DNA from: SABI01 sp028532915
GTDB taxonomy: Bacteria > Spirochaetota > Spirochaetia > Sphaerochaetales > Sphaerochaetaceae
DNA: 64,000 nt
Reading direction: 5' to 3'
Assembly: GCA_963677225.1 (NCBI GenBank)
Contig: OY781923.1
Coordinates: 310,001 to 374,000 of the forward strand
Within the stretch, counting starts at the first letter, position 1. Every line of letters starts with the position of its first letter. This document shows, piece by piece, positions 44,149 through 52,684 of this stretch. The notes under the pieces are model-generated. The model was not told the origin of the DNA. It saw nothing but the letters and a program-made list of their open reading frames with translations, and searched no databases. Position numbers and translations under genes: made by a program.

Positions 44149-44213
44149 AAACGTCTTTAGGGAAGAAGAATTTTACTGATTTGCGATGTTGACCCTTACC
44201 GGTTTCATCTGTA
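44149..44213 (+). repeat. 65-bp direct repeat, right copy (island boundary)
   Basis: Matches 36554-36618 at 64 of 65 positions. It supplies the -35 element of the HAD gene promoter, so this copy looks like the native site and the island appears to have entered without breaking the gene. Confidence 0.95.
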
Positions 44214-44217
44214 CTGT
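44189..44217 (+). promoter_or_regulatory. Promoter of the HAD hydrolase gene
   Basis: TTGACC (44189-44194), a 17-bp spacer and TACTGT (44212-44217). The ATG at 44225 is 7 nt after the -10, so the transcript would be leaderless. The -35 lies inside the repeat, and only the first two bases of the -10 do. Confidence 0.5.
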
Positions 44218-44224
44218 TGTCCGT

Positions 44225-44953
44225 ATGAAAACATCTAGGATAACCACCATCTTCTTTGACCTGGACGGAACTCTCCTCCCGTTTGATGAGAGAGAGTTTT
44301 TCCATACCTATGTGAAACTGTTCGGAGAAAAATGTGAATCATACGGTCTTGAGAGGGGTGCGGCTGTCGATGCTCTTTTGACAGGGTTCAGTCGGATGCT
44401 TTCAAATGATGGCACAAAAAGCAACGAAGAAGTCTTCTGGGATAGTTTTAATGCGAATTTAGGGTGTTATGATGAACAGTTGTATACCTTTCTCATTGAT
44501 TTCTACACTCACGAGTTCAATGATCTGCAGCGTATTACACACAAGAATCCTTCAGCAAAGATCCTTGTGAATCTACTGAAGGAGAAAGGATACAATCTCG
44601 TTCTTGCGACAAACCCTGTCTTTCCCCATATCGGAACCGTCCAGAGATTAAGCTGGGCTGATCTGACAGATGAAGATTTTGCACTGATCACTACCTATGA
44701 GGATTTTCACTATACAAAACCTCATATCGGCTACTACCGGCAGCTGTGTGAAAAGATGGGAGTTTCGCCGCATCAGGTACTGATGATCGGAAACGATGTG
44801 AAAGAGGACGGGGCTATCACACAGCTCGGGTCTGAACTGCTGCTGATACAGGAACATTTGATCAACAGGGAGAACTTTGATACCTCGGACCTTGCTCTTT
44901 ATACCTTTTGTGAAGTGGTGGAATACTGCCGAGCATTACCCGATATACGCTAG
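44225..44953 (+). CDS. HAD superfamily hydrolase
   Basis: A 242-residue phosphatase-like protein. Motif I is FFDLDGTLL near the N terminus, with both Asp. Motif II is LATNP near residue 125, motif III Lys is in FHYTKPHIGYY, and motif IV is MIGNDVKEDGAI. This matches subfamily I phosphatases acting on small phosphorylated metabolites; the substrate is unknown. ATG 44225 is chosen because the HAD fold begins right after it and it follows the predicted start site. An in-frame ATG at 44186 would place the first residues inside the direct repeat. The DMT exporter gene follows 12 bp later. Confidence 0.85.
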   Translation: MKTSRITTIFFDLDGTLLPFDEREFFHTYVKLFGEKCESYGLERGAAVDALLTGFSRMLSNDGTKSNEEVFWDSFNANLGCYDEQLYTFLIDFYTHEFNDLQRITHKNPSAKILVNLLKEKGYNLVLATNPVFPHIGTVQRLSWADLTDEDFALITTYEDFHYTKPHIGYYRQLCEKMGVSPHQVLMIGNDVKEDGAITQLGSELLLIQEHLINRENFDTSDLALYTFCEVVEYCRALPDIR

Positions 44954-44965
44954 AAGGACGGACAG

Positions 44966-45916
44966 ATGGAATCATTAATGAAAAAACAATCGATTTTTGA
45001 AAAACCGGCATTCGCCTATGCGATAGCTATCTTCTGCACATTCCTGTGGGGAAGCGCTTTCCCTTCGGTCAAGCTGGGTTACGAGCTGTTCGAAATCAGT
45101 GTCGATGATACGGCGAATAAACTCGTGTTCGCAGGTCTACGATTTACGCTGGCCGGTATCATCGTGCTGACTCTCCGTTTCATCATGAACAGGTTCTCTT
45201 CCGACGGAAAAGGGAAAGGTGAGGTGGCTCAGATAACGGTGGCCCAATGGGGGAAGATCGCTCTGCTGGGAATAGTGCAGACTACGATCCTGTACTATTT
45301 CTTCTATATCAGTCTCTCTCATGTCTCGGGCGCGAAAGGTTCGATCATCAATTCTCTGTCCGTTTTCTTCAGCGCTCTTTTTGCCCATATGTTCTTTAAA
45401 AACGACAAACTTACACGGATGAAGAGTGTAGGTATTGCTTTCGGTTTCCTCGCGGTGATCATGGTCAACTGGGAGCCTTCTCTGGGATTTGATTTCACGC
45501 TGCATGGAGAAGGTTTTATGGTCATAGCAGCCCTTTGCGCATCACTAGCTTTCGTGATGAGCAAGTTTCTCACCTCTTTCGCCTCACCGATGCTGATCAC
45601 AGGCTGCCAGCTTACCTTCGGAGGTGCTCTGCTCCTTATTCTCGCGTTCGTTTTCGGAGGAACGTTCCCGATCGGACCTCCATCGGCCTATGTGCTGCTT
45701 CTGTATATGGCCTCTCTGTCGGCAACGGCGTTCTCTCTGTGGACGACACTGCTCAAACATCAGAAGGTGAGTTCAATCACCGTCTATCATTTTCTCATCC
45801 CCGTAATAGGGACCTTCCTCTCGGTCGTTGTGCTGGGAGAAAAAGTCTTTCAGATCCAGTATCTCATCGCTCTCCCTGCTGTTGCAGTGGGGATCTATCT
45901 TGTGAACAGACGCTGA
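44966..45916 (+). CDS. DMT family transporter (EamA type)
   Basis: A 316-residue protein with ten membrane segments in two EamA repeats (residues ~12-155 and ~170-312). It shows the typical FLWGSAFPSVKLGYE near the N terminus, RFTLAGIIVL, and YHFLIPVIGTFLSVVVLGE in the second half. Members export amino acids, nucleobases or other metabolites; the substrate is not readable. It is 12 bp after the HAD gene and likely co-transcribed. Confidence 0.9.
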   Translation: MESLMKKQSIFEKPAFAYAIAIFCTFLWGSAFPSVKLGYELFEISVDDTANKLVFAGLRFTLAGIIVLTLRFIMNRFSSDGKGKGEVAQITVAQWGKIALLGIVQTTILYYFFYISLSHVSGAKGSIINSLSVFFSALFAHMFFKNDKLTRMKSVGIAFGFLAVIMVNWEPSLGFDFTLHGEGFMVIAALCASLAFVMSKFLTSFASPMLITGCQLTFGGALLLILAFVFGGTFPIGPPSAYVLLLYMASLSATAFSLWTTLLKHQKVSSITVYHFLIPVIGTFLSVVVLGEKVFQIQYLIALPAVAVGIYLVNRR

Positions 45917-45974
45917 TAACAAAAAGTTTTTGAAAGCAATATTTCAGGTTGGTTTTCTCTCTTTGTGAAAAAAG

Positions 45975-45986
45975 TGACCGCGGTCA
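45975..45986. promoter_or_regulatory. Palindrome TGACCGCGGTCA upstream of etfBA
   Basis: A perfect 12-bp palindrome ending 8 bp before the -35 of the etfB promoter. It is the best candidate for the binding site of the TetR regulator encoded at the end of the operon. Confidence 0.6.
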
Positions 45987-45994
45987 GAAATTTG

Positions 45995-46023
45995 TTGACT
46001 TATGTGTATACCTCCTTTATTCT
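45995..46023 (+). promoter_or_regulatory. Promoter of the etfBA-dehydrogenase operon
   Basis: TTGACT (45995-46000), a 17-bp spacer and TATTCT (46018-46023), 30 bp before the etfB start, which has a GGAGGAG site. Confidence 0.65.
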
Positions 46024-46053
46024 CAATAACTGAAAGGAAAAAATGGAGGAGTT

Positions 46054-46869
46054 ATGGTAATTGTCGTTCCCATAAAACAGGTTCCGGAAACGAGTAATGT
46101 ACAGATGGACAGCGTGACCGGGGTAATGATAAGAAGCGGGTCGAAGGCGATATTGAATCCACTCGACCTGTATGCGATAGAGAGTGCCCTGCGGTACAAA
46201 GAAGCGTGTGATGCGCGAGTCATCGCTGTCACGATGGGACCGCAAAGCGCCATGAAGGTTCTCAAGGAGGCAATAGCCATGGGATGCGATGATGCTGTAC
46301 ACATCAGCGACAGAGCATTTGCCGGTGCCGACACATGGTCTACCTCCTACACCCTCGCGAAGGCTATCGCCGGGATGGGAAAAGTCGATCTGATCATAAC
46401 AGGAGAAAGGGCTACAGACGGAGATACCGGTCAGGTAGGTCCCGAGATAGCAAGCTGGCTGAATCTTCCCCTTGTCACCTACGTGTCGCAATTGATCGAG
46501 ATGCGAAGCGGTTCGATGATGGTGAAACGGATGACCGAAGAGGGATACCAGAAACTGGAAGTCACTCTTCCCGCTCTGATAACTGTTTTGAAAGAAGTCG
46601 CAACGGTGAGACTTTCAACTCTGAAGGGAAAGATGAGAGCAATGGATATGATCATTCCTACACGCACTGTTAAGGACCTCGATGTCGAACCATCGTATCT
46701 GGGTCTCAAAGGTTCTCCTACCAAAGTCGTTAAGATCGAACAGGCCAGGGTTAAAAGAGATGCGCTCATCATCGAGGCAATGGAGGCCGATAAGGTCCCC
46801 GATGCGGTTATCTCTCTCTTTGATTTTCTCGAAGATAAACAGCTGCTTGAAAAAGGAGAGTCACGATGA
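46054..46869 (+). CDS. etfB: Electron transfer flavoprotein beta subunit
   Basis: A 271-residue EtfB. It has the family opening VVPIKQVPETSNVQMD, the NPLDLYAIESALRYKE block, and the nucleotide-binding GERATDGDTGQVGPEIASWLNLP near residue 120. The DGDTGQVGP stretch resembles the bifurcating group of Etfs, where EtfB binds NAD(H), rather than the respiratory type. With EtfA it would shuttle electrons for the dehydrogenase encoded next. First gene of the operon; its stop overlaps the etfA start by 4 bp. Confidence 0.92.
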   Translation: MVIVVPIKQVPETSNVQMDSVTGVMIRSGSKAILNPLDLYAIESALRYKEACDARVIAVTMGPQSAMKVLKEAIAMGCDDAVHISDRAFAGADTWSTSYTLAKAIAGMGKVDLIITGERATDGDTGQVGPEIASWLNLPLVTYVSQLIEMRSGSMMVKRMTEEGYQKLEVTLPALITVLKEVATVRLSTLKGKMRAMDMIIPTRTVKDLDVEPSYLGLKGSPTKVVKIEQARVKRDALIIEAMEADKVPDAVISLFDFLEDKQLLEKGESR

Positions 46870-47873
46870 ATGATGTGTGGATACTTGCGGAATACCATAA
46901 AGGAATGATCAAAGAGGTCTCCTACGAACTTCTCGCATGGGGAAGATCCCTTGCAGATTCTCTCGGCAGTTCTCTCTGTGCGGTTCTGCTTTCACCTAAG
47001 ATCGAAACAGAAAAAGTGAATTCACTGTTCGAATACGGTGCGGATGTCGTTTATCACTGCATCGATTCCTCCTTCGAATTTCTTAACTGTGCAACCTTCA
47101 GCTGTGCCCTTGAGTCTCTTGTCAGAGAACGCTCTCCCCATATCCTGCTGGGAGCCGCAACAACGACCGGAAGGAGTGTTCTTCCATACCTTGCGGTGAA
47201 AGTGTCGAGCGGTCTGACAGCCGACTGCACTTCGTTGACGATCGAAAAGGAGACGAATCTGCTGCTGCAGACAAGACCTGCTATCGGAGGGAATATCATG
47301 GCGACGATAAAGACTCCCGAACACAGGCCCCAGATGGCGACCGTCCGCCCGAAATCGAAAAAGCCGCTGATACGGGAAAAAGGGAGAAAAGGCAGACTTG
47401 AGAGTATTCCGTTTGATCCTCTGTGGAAGGATGAGAGGGTGAAGGTTCTTGAAGAATATATCCATGAAGGCAATGAAAGCTCCATCGAAGAGGCAAAACG
47501 TGTCGTTTCGGGAGGAAAGGGACTGAAGAAGAAGGAGAATTTCGAACTGATCAGCCGGATAGCTTCCTGCCTGGGTGCTGCTGTCGGAGCGTCCCGGGAG
47601 GCTGTAGACCGCGGATGGATCGGCTATTCCCATCAGGTCGGACTGTCGGGAAAGACGATCTCTCCAAAGCTCTATATGGCTGTCGGGATCTCGGGAGCTG
47701 TCCAGCATCTGGCGGGTATCAAGACTGCGGAATATATTGTCTCGATAAACAACGATCCGACTTCTCCGATCATTCAGATTTCAGATCTCGCTATCGTCGG
47801 TGATCTGTTCACTGTCTGCGGTGAGATCGAAAAAGAGTTCGAACGAAGGAAGGTTTTTCATGATGAAATATAA
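46866..47873 (+). CDS. etfA: Electron transfer flavoprotein alpha subunit
   Basis: A 335-residue EtfA, partner of EtfB. The FAD-binding C-terminal half is clear: VVSGGKGLKKKENFELI near residue 215, GASREAVDRGWIGYSHQVGLSGKTISPKLYMAVGISGA near 240-280 (separate conserved blocks), and INNDPTSPIIQISDLAIVGDLF near the end. There is no N-terminal ferredoxin domain of the kind found in the Acetobacterium lactate system, so ferredoxin would have to dock as a separate protein. It overlaps both neighbours, indicating tight co-expression. Confidence 0.93.
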   Translation: MNDVWILAEYHKGMIKEVSYELLAWGRSLADSLGSSLCAVLLSPKIETEKVNSLFEYGADVVYHCIDSSFEFLNCATFSCALESLVRERSPHILLGAATTTGRSVLPYLAVKVSSGLTADCTSLTIEKETNLLLQTRPAIGGNIMATIKTPEHRPQMATVRPKSKKPLIREKGRKGRLESIPFDPLWKDERVKVLEEYIHEGNESSIEEAKRVVSGGKGLKKKENFELISRIASCLGAAVGASREAVDRGWIGYSHQVGLSGKTISPKLYMAVGISGAVQHLAGIKTAEYIVSINNDPTSPIIQISDLAIVGDLFTVCGEIEKEFERRKVFHDEI

Positions 47874-49287
47874 TAAAGTGGATGAGAGAATCATCTCGGA
47901 ACTGACTGATATAACCGGTCCTTACGGGGTCCTTGTCGATAAGATGAAGATAGAACAATACAGCCATGATGAGACTTCTCAGGAGGAATACGGTCACATG
48001 CCTGAAGTGGTTGTCCTCCCCGAAACGACATCGCAGATTGCACAGATCATGAAACTGGCTTCACGTCATCATATTCCTGTGACACCCAGAGGAGCCGGTT
48101 CGGGACTCAGCGGAGGAGCTATTCCTTTGTATGGCGGTATTGTCCTTTCGGTAGAGAAGATGAACCGGATCATTGAAATCGATAAGGAGAATCTGACAGT
48201 CACATCAGAAGCCGGGATCATCACCAATGACCTCAATGAGCATCTCAAGCAGGAGGGCCTGTTCTTCGCCGGTTATCCTATGAGCCTGGAGACCTGTTTC
48301 CTCGGTGGAAACATTGCTGAGAATGCAGGTGGGGGAAGAGCCGTGAAGTACGGCGTCACAGGCCGTTATGTTCTTGCTCTGGAAGTTGTCACTCCTCAGG
48401 GGGAGATCCTTCAGCTGGGAGGAAAGGTGACCAAGGATGTGAGCGGCTATGATCTCAAGCAGCTGTATATAGGTAGTGAGGGAACGTTAGGTATCATCAC
48501 CCGTGCGACGATCAAGCTTCTCGGTCTGCCCGAAGCCACCAGCGATCTTCTTGTCTCATTCGATACGGCACAGGAGGCGATAGATGCGGTCTCGGCGATC
48601 ATGCGGGCGGGAATCACTCCCACGAGCATCGAATTTATGGATCAGCGTTCGATCATCATGTCGTGCGATTATCTGAATGAGAGTCTGCCATATCAGGATG
48701 TAGGTGCGATGCTCCTTATCGAAATTGACGGAAGCGATGAGGCCATCGTTGAACGAGAACTGATTCGGGTAGGCCAGTTGTGCGAACAGAACAAAGCCAC
48801 AGAAGTCTATATCGCCGAGGATTTTTCGACTCAGCAGAGGATTTGGGCTGTACGGAGGAACATCGCCGAAGCGGTCAAGGTCTACAGTCCTGTCCAGTCT
48901 CTTGAGGATATCGTCGTTCCCATCGGTTCGATCGCGAAGGTCCTTCCAGAACTCGATCGACTGAGTGAAACATACCATGTGAAAATCGTCTGTTACGGAC
49001 ATGCCGGAGACGGGAATCTGCATGCCACCATCATCAAGGAGCCTGATGATTCGATGGAGTACTGGCATGAAGTGGAACCTAAGGTCCTGAGAGAGCTGTA
49101 CAGCTTTATAGTCCATTGTCTCGGCGGGAAGATAAGCGGGGAGCACGGAATCGGCCTGAAACGAAAGGAATATCTTAGAGAGGTGATGGATAAGAGTGAA
49201 TATACTGCTTCGATTGCCTTGAAGAGAGCTTTTGACCCTGATATGATTTTGAATCCGGGGAAGATATTCTATGACGAAGGACAATGA
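47860..49287 (+). CDS. GlcD-type FAD-dependent 2-hydroxyacid (lactate) dehydrogenase
   Basis: A 475-residue flavoenzyme of the FAD_binding_4/FAD-oxidase_C family that includes GlcD and D-lactate dehydrogenases. Visible are VLPETTSQIAQIMKLA, the PP-loop PRGAGSGLSGGAIP near residue 81, GGNIAENAGGGRAVKYGVT, the C-terminal CYGHAGDGNLHATI and ISGEHGIGLKRKEYL. Joined to etfBA it matches the LctBCD-type complex, which oxidises lactate with NAD+ by electron confurcation with ferredoxin. D-lactate, L-lactate or glycolate are all possible. ATG 47860 is set by GAAGGAAGG upstream and overlaps the etfA stop by 14 bp. Confidence 0.87.
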   Translation: MMKYNKVDERIISELTDITGPYGVLVDKMKIEQYSHDETSQEEYGHMPEVVVLPETTSQIAQIMKLASRHHIPVTPRGAGSGLSGGAIPLYGGIVLSVEKMNRIIEIDKENLTVTSEAGIITNDLNEHLKQEGLFFAGYPMSLETCFLGGNIAENAGGGRAVKYGVTGRYVLALEVVTPQGEILQLGGKVTKDVSGYDLKQLYIGSEGTLGIITRATIKLLGLPEATSDLLVSFDTAQEAIDAVSAIMRAGITPTSIEFMDQRSIIMSCDYLNESLPYQDVGAMLLIEIDGSDEAIVERELIRVGQLCEQNKATEVYIAEDFSTQQRIWAVRRNIAEAVKVYSPVQSLEDIVVPIGSIAKVLPELDRLSETYHVKIVCYGHAGDGNLHATIIKEPDDSMEYWHEVEPKVLRELYSFIVHCLGGKISGEHGIGLKRKEYLREVMDKSEYTASIALKRAFDPDMILNPGKIFYDEGQ

Positions 49288-49882
49288 GAAGATAAAGAAA
49301 CGAAAAGGGGAGAAGTCGAAGGAACTTCTCTTTCAAAGTGCCCTCTCGCTTTTCAAGACGAGAGGGTTCTCCGGGGTGACAATCTCGGATATAACCCGGA
49401 AAGCCGGTATGGCCAAAGGGAATTTCTATACCTACTATTCAACCAAAAGTGACATCATCGTCGAAGAGTTCTGGAGGATCGATTCATACTACAGAGAAAT
49501 TTCATCAAAGATCCTCACATATCCTACAGCAAGCCTACAGCTTCTGGCCTTTACCGAAAAACAGATGGAATATGTGCAGAACACGATCACCTGTGATCTG
49601 CTCAAAGTCCTGTATGCCAATCAGGTTCTGCAGGAAGGCTCTGGTAAAGTGATCGTGGACAAGGGGAGATTCTGGCATACTTTCATCGTTCATGTGATTG
49701 CCGAAGGGCAGAGAACGAAGGAATTTCACGATGATATCGATGCTGAAACACTGGCCACATACTTCAATCGTGCCATCAGAGGCATCCTGCTGGACTGGAA
49801 TATCCATTCGGGAGATTTCGATCTTGTCGAGACATCACTTCACTATTGTAATCAGTTCATCATCCGGTCGCTAAAAAAATGA
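49271..49882 (+). CDS. TetR family regulator of the etfBA-dehydrogenase operon
   Basis: A 203-residue regulator with the TetR helix-turn-helix at residues ~18-62 (VTISDITRKAGMAKGNFYTYYSTKSDII) and a helical ligand-binding domain after it. It overlaps the dehydrogenase gene by 17 bp and so belongs to the operon. The likely job is feedback control by an acyl or hydroxyacid metabolite, with the TGACCGCGGTCA palindrome before etfB as operator. That link is inferred from position. Confidence 0.9.
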   Translation: MTKDNEKIKKRKGEKSKELLFQSALSLFKTRGFSGVTISDITRKAGMAKGNFYTYYSTKSDIIVEEFWRIDSYYREISSKILTYPTASLQLLAFTEKQMEYVQNTITCDLLKVLYANQVLQEGSGKVIVDKGRFWHTFIVHVIAEGQRTKEFHDDIDAETLATYFNRAIRGILLDWNIHSGDFDLVETSLHYCNQFIIRSLKK

Positions 49883-49924
49883 TAGAAAATGAGTATTGCA
49901 GATATCTATATAAAATATGATAAC

Positions 49925-49952
49925 TTGACAATACCTGTCGCGTTGATATCAT
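49925..49952 (+). promoter_or_regulatory. Promoter of the MalT-like regulator gene
   Basis: A perfect TTGACA (49925-49930), a 16-bp spacer and TATCAT (49947-49952), giving a leader of about 38 nt. Confidence 0.65.
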
Positions 49953-49996
49953 GAAAGCAAGATGAAAGTTAGCCCAACCGATAGGACGATCAGTCT

Positions 49997-52591
49997 ATGA
50001 ATAATTCTGTACATGACGGTAATGTAATTATTCAGACGAAGATCACCTGTCCACCGGTGAAGAACGTCGTTCAGCGTGAAAGGCTGTATGAACGGCTCGA
50101 TGAGGGTAGAAAAGGAAAGCTTACCCTCATCTCGGCTCCTGCCGGTTACGGAAAGACCACATTGGTCGCTTCCTGGATAGAATCAAGAGAACTCGATTTC
50201 AAATGGATCACTCTCGACCGGTTTGACACTTCGGTCAGTCAGATCCTCCATTATCTGTATGTCCTATTCGAAGAGATGACCGATGGTCTTAGCGGAGATG
50301 ACTCGACTGTTATCACAAAAATGCTCAACAGACTCTCAATGATCCCGAAAAAGATTATTCTTGTTCTTGATGATTATCATCTTGCAGAATCGGCTGAGAT
50401 CAGAGACTTCACTTCGATGATCCTTGAGTATATTCCGCCCAACTTTCATATCGTGATTCTCACAAGAGTCGATCCGCAGCTCAGACTTTCTCGGCTGAGA
50501 GGGCAGGGAGAAGTGCTCGAACTGCATGAAAGTGATCTGCGGTTCAATCCGGAAGAGACTTCCGATTTCCTTTCAAGAAAGACTTCGATAGCGCTTGATT
50601 CACAGCAGATCAAGAATATCGCCGTATCGACGGAGGGTTGGGTCGCCGGACTGCAGATCATAACCTCCTCAATCACCGGCTGTGAATCTTTCAGAGATGA
50701 ACTGTCATGGGATAAAACCCATCTGCTCGATTACCTTGTTGAAGAGGTTCTCAGTGATATTGATCAGGATGTCAAAGACTTCCTGCTGAAAATTTCCATC
50801 CTCGATCGTTTTAATGCAGATCTGTGCGATGCTGTCACAGGCCGTACTGATTCTCAGCAGCTGCTTGAATACCTTGAGCATCATAATCTTTTTCTCTCGC
50901 CTCTCGATAATGCGCACGGCTGGTATCGCCTTCACAACCTTTTTTCGAATCTTCTGTATTCCAGATGTGTGCAGACCTATGGTGATAACCTCACATCTTT
51001 TTACACGACAGCTTCGGCATGGCTTGAAAATCACGGGTATTATGTCGATGCCGTCGATTACATGTTCAAAGCAGATGATATCGAAAAGGCCGCTTCTTTG
51101 ATCGATCGGTATGCTCTGGAGATTCTCAAACGGGGCAATCTTAAATCCGTGATGCATTGGGCGATGGAGCTTCCTATTTCCATCTGCCGCAAATATGCGG
51201 TCACAATGTTCTTCCATGCATGGTTCGAAATAAACGAAGGACGTTCGGATTCTCAGATCGACAATCTCCTCGATGAAGTTGAGAAGATGTTTCCTTCAAG
51301 TCCGTTCTGCATGCTCCGTTCCTACATCGCAATGCTTCAGGGAGATTCCCGAAAAGCTCTTCAGATAGCCAGAAAAGCTAAAGGCACCCTCTTTCAACCC
51401 TATTCGTTTATCGGAGGAATCATCGATTTCACGACTGCTTTAGCGAAAATCACAAACAACGAGATAGAGGATGCTATGAATCTTTTGTCCAAGACATTTG
51501 AAAGAGCTCTTTCCGATGGTAACACTCTTATCGCAGTGATGTCTCTGGACTACAAGGCAAGAGTTCTTGTCCACAAAGGTGAACTCGACAGTGCAGAAAC
51601 TCTCTACAGGAGGGCTGCCCGTCTTTCCACAGATGTTGTCGGAGAATACCGCTGGCTTGCAGGAAGCGCTCTTATCGGTCTCGGAGAGATCGATAGAATC
51701 CGCGGGGACTTGGAATCTGCAGAACACTTCTTTCATGAAGGGATAGCTGTGAGTGCCGGCTGGGTGGATTTTCAGAACATCAATGCACATATCGCCCTTG
51801 CACAGATATACACCTTCACCGGTGATTCCAAACAGGCCTTTTATCAGATCGACGAAGCTGAGCGACTTGCACAGAAACTTTCTGTGACTATGTTCGATGA
51901 CCGGCTCGTAAGTTACTACCACAATCTGATTCTTCTCAGGTTCGGATGTTTCGAGGAGGTCGAATCCCGCACCTTCTTCTGTTCGGGACTTGATTCTTTC
52001 AATCACAATGTCTCCTATCTCGAACTGTATACCAGTTTCAGTGAACTGCTTCTGGAGAGCCGGCTTCTGTTGGCCCGGAAGCATTACAGCGAGAGTGCCT
52101 CTCTGGCTGAGGCCATCGATGAGATTGCAACCCAGCTGGGGTGGCCTATGCATTCACTGGAAGCCCGACTGATTCTCATTCAATGCTACTGGTTTCTCGA
52201 TGAAAAAGAGAAATGCAGAAAGGTTCTGCTTTCCGCGCTCAGGTTCTCATCTGTTCACCGGATCATTCAGATGTGGGCCGATGAAGGCCCTCTGATGAAG
52301 CAGGTTCTGTGTTCCCTTACCTTTTCCGAGAAAGACAGATCGTTTGTCAGTCATCTGCTTCAATATTTTCACGAAAAAGATGAAGTACAGGAAGACGAAC
52401 TGCTCAGCACCAGAGAGATCGAAGTGCTTTCTCTGTTCGCCCAGGGCTTAACGAACAAGGAGATCGCCGGCCGGCTCTGTCTTTCAGAACGGACTGTCAA
52501 ATGGCATTCTTCGAATATCTACCGCAAGCTCAAGGTGAAAAACAGAACTCAGGCTGTAAATTCGGCCCGTCGGCACAATCTCATCGGCTGA
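49997..52591 (+). CDS. MalT-like LuxR family ATP-dependent transcriptional activator
   Basis: An 864-residue STAND-type regulator. An N-terminal NTPase carries Walker A SAPAGYGKTT near residue 46 and Walker B IILVLDDYH near 119. A long helical-repeat (TPR-like) region (~350-790) follows, and the LuxR helix-turn-helix lies at ~800-862 (LSTREIEVLSLFAQGLTNKEIAGRLCLSERTVKWH, given here as landmarks). Such proteins bind ATP and an inducer, then oligomerise on DNA. The inducer is unknown. It lies upstream of an SPW membrane protein and a radical SAM gene that it may control. Confidence 0.92.
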   Translation: MNNSVHDGNVIIQTKITCPPVKNVVQRERLYERLDEGRKGKLTLISAPAGYGKTTLVASWIESRELDFKWITLDRFDTSVSQILHYLYVLFEEMTDGLSGDDSTVITKMLNRLSMIPKKIILVLDDYHLAESAEIRDFTSMILEYIPPNFHIVILTRVDPQLRLSRLRGQGEVLELHESDLRFNPEETSDFLSRKTSIALDSQQIKNIAVSTEGWVAGLQIITSSITGCESFRDELSWDKTHLLDYLVEEVLSDIDQDVKDFLLKISILDRFNADLCDAVTGRTDSQQLLEYLEHHNLFLSPLDNAHGWYRLHNLFSNLLYSRCVQTYGDNLTSFYTTASAWLENHGYYVDAVDYMFKADDIEKAASLIDRYALEILKRGNLKSVMHWAMELPISICRKYAVTMFFHAWFEINEGRSDSQIDNLLDEVEKMFPSSPFCMLRSYIAMLQGDSRKALQIARKAKGTLFQPYSFIGGIIDFTTALAKITNNEIEDAMNLLSKTFERALSDGNTLIAVMSLDYKARVLVHKGELDSAETLYRRAARLSTDVVGEYRWLAGSALIGLGEIDRIRGDLESAEHFFHEGIAVSAGWVDFQNINAHIALAQIYTFTGDSKQAFYQIDEAERLAQKLSVTMFDDRLVSYYHNLILLRFGCFEEVESRTFFCSGLDSFNHNVSYLELYTSFSELLLESRLLLARKHYSESASLAEAIDEIATQLGWPMHSLEARLILIQCYWFLDEKEKCRKVLLSALRFSSVHRIIQMWADEGPLMKQVLCSLTFSEKDRSFVSHLLQYFHEKDEVQEDELLSTREIEVLSLFAQGLTNKEIAGRLCLSERTVKWHSSNIYRKLKVKNRTQAVNSARRHNLIG

Positions 52592-52684
52592 ACAGTACCA
52601 TAACCATACTTTCGTACAGTTGTTTCCTCATCCCCACGTATTTACTCTATGTATATAAAGCACTTGTAAATAGGAGGAAAGTAC

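Noticed and set aside
36554..44213. Direct repeats as ends of an insertion sequence or composite transposon
   Set aside because: No transposase or terminal inverted repeats are visible, and the interior is a complete catabolic unit. I report it as a repeat-bounded island instead.
44186..44224. Longer HAD protein starting at ATG 44186 inside the repeat
   Set aside because: The added residues precede the first HAD motif, lack a ribosome binding site and overlap the predicted promoter.
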